DNA of 5,343 bases from JAUREX01 sp964472135 (GTDB lineage: Bacteria; Pseudomonadota; Alphaproteobacteria; Rhodobacterales; Rhodobacteraceae), in assembly GCA_964472135.1 (NCBI GenBank), contig CAYYJB010000108.1, positions 1 through 5,343 of the forward strand. Reading direction: 5' to 3'. Of the stretch, positions 5,212 through 5,343 are shown in pieces. The notes below the pieces were generated by a model, which worked only from the letters and a program-made list of their open reading frames with translations, searched no databases and was not told the origin of the DNA. Made by a program: the position numbers and the translations under genes. Within the stretch, counting starts at the first letter, position 1. The number at the start of each line of letters is the position of its first letter.

Positions 5212-5343
5212 TCAGATCCAGGGATTGACCCAGACCTGCACGCCGTCGCCGAATGTCACCTCTTCGGATCTGTCGCCGAAGACGACCTTGCGCGCCTCGC
5301 CCAGCGAGACGTCATAGAGGTTCATCCAGCCGAGTTCGGCGAA
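5212..5343 (-). CDS. Unrecognised protein, C-terminal fragment
   Basis: An open minus-strand frame enters from the window edge and ends at TGA (5212–5214), giving the last 43 residues of a protein. The fragment contains LGWMNLYDVSLGEARKVVFGD and ends GDGVQVWVNPWI, aromatic and beta-rich in character, with codon use like its neighbours. I do not recognise a family. It has no Cys, His or catalytic motif and no membrane segment in the visible part. The stop is about 80 nt upstream of the HIG1-like start, in the same direction, so the two could be co-transcribed. Most of the gene lies outside the window. Confidence 0.6.
   Translation of the reverse strand, partial: FAELGWMNLYDVSLGEARKVVFGDRSEEVTFGDGVQVWVNPWI

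Noticed and set aside
1..5343. Hidden mobile element, CRISPR, tRNA or defence system
   Set aside because: Nearly all bases are covered by recognised housekeeping genes with uniform base composition; no transposase, integrase, spaced repeats or cloverleaf is seen.

Overview
The window is very GC-rich (by eye about two thirds G+C) and densely packed, with strong G/C preference at third codon positions. The rapZ – mannose-type EIIA – HPr order, the closely packed etfB-etfA pair followed by a 3-hydroxybutyryl-CoA dehydrogenase, and a small HIG1-like twin-membrane protein next to a PduO-type cobalamin adenosyltransferase all point to an alphaproteobacterium, most likely of the Rhodobacteraceae (Rhodobacter/Paracoccus-like). 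This is chromosomal core gene content. I see no mobile element, CRISPR array, RNA gene or phage gene.

Left third (1–1590, + strand): a regulatory sugar-phosphotransferase (PTS) cluster. It holds the body of rapZ (5' end outside the window), a stand-alone mannose-family EIIA protein, and HPr with both phosphorylation sites (His15 and Ser46). The genes are separated by 5–6 nt, so they are almost certainly one operon. In related genomes an HPr kinase gene lies just upstream, and the intact Ser46 site fits that. No sugar permease is present, which fits a signalling role for these proteins rather than sugar import.

Middle and right (1595–4920, - strand): 3-hydroxybutyryl-CoA dehydrogenase, EtfA, EtfB and a cob(I)alamin adenosyltransferase, transcribed leftwards and convergent with the PTS operon across a 4-bp gap. 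etfB and etfA share one base (TGATG). ETF carries electrons from acyl-CoA dehydrogenases to the quinone pool, the dehydrogenase carries out the 3-hydroxyacyl-CoA step, and adenosylcobalamin is the cofactor of the acyl-CoA mutases. Together they describe short-chain acyl-CoA metabolism. A strong GC hairpin follows etfA and probably ends or attenuates the etfBA transcript.

Right end (4920–5343, - strand): a 70–79 residue twin-membrane, HIG1-like protein overlaps the adenosyltransferase start. Beyond it lies the C-terminal 43 codons of an unrecognised protein that runs off the window.

I found no convincing undescribed system. The most useful second-look points are the Arg-for-Lys Walker A loop and missing basic tail of RapZ, the orphan EIIA/HPr pair, and the HIG1–adenosyltransferase coupling.
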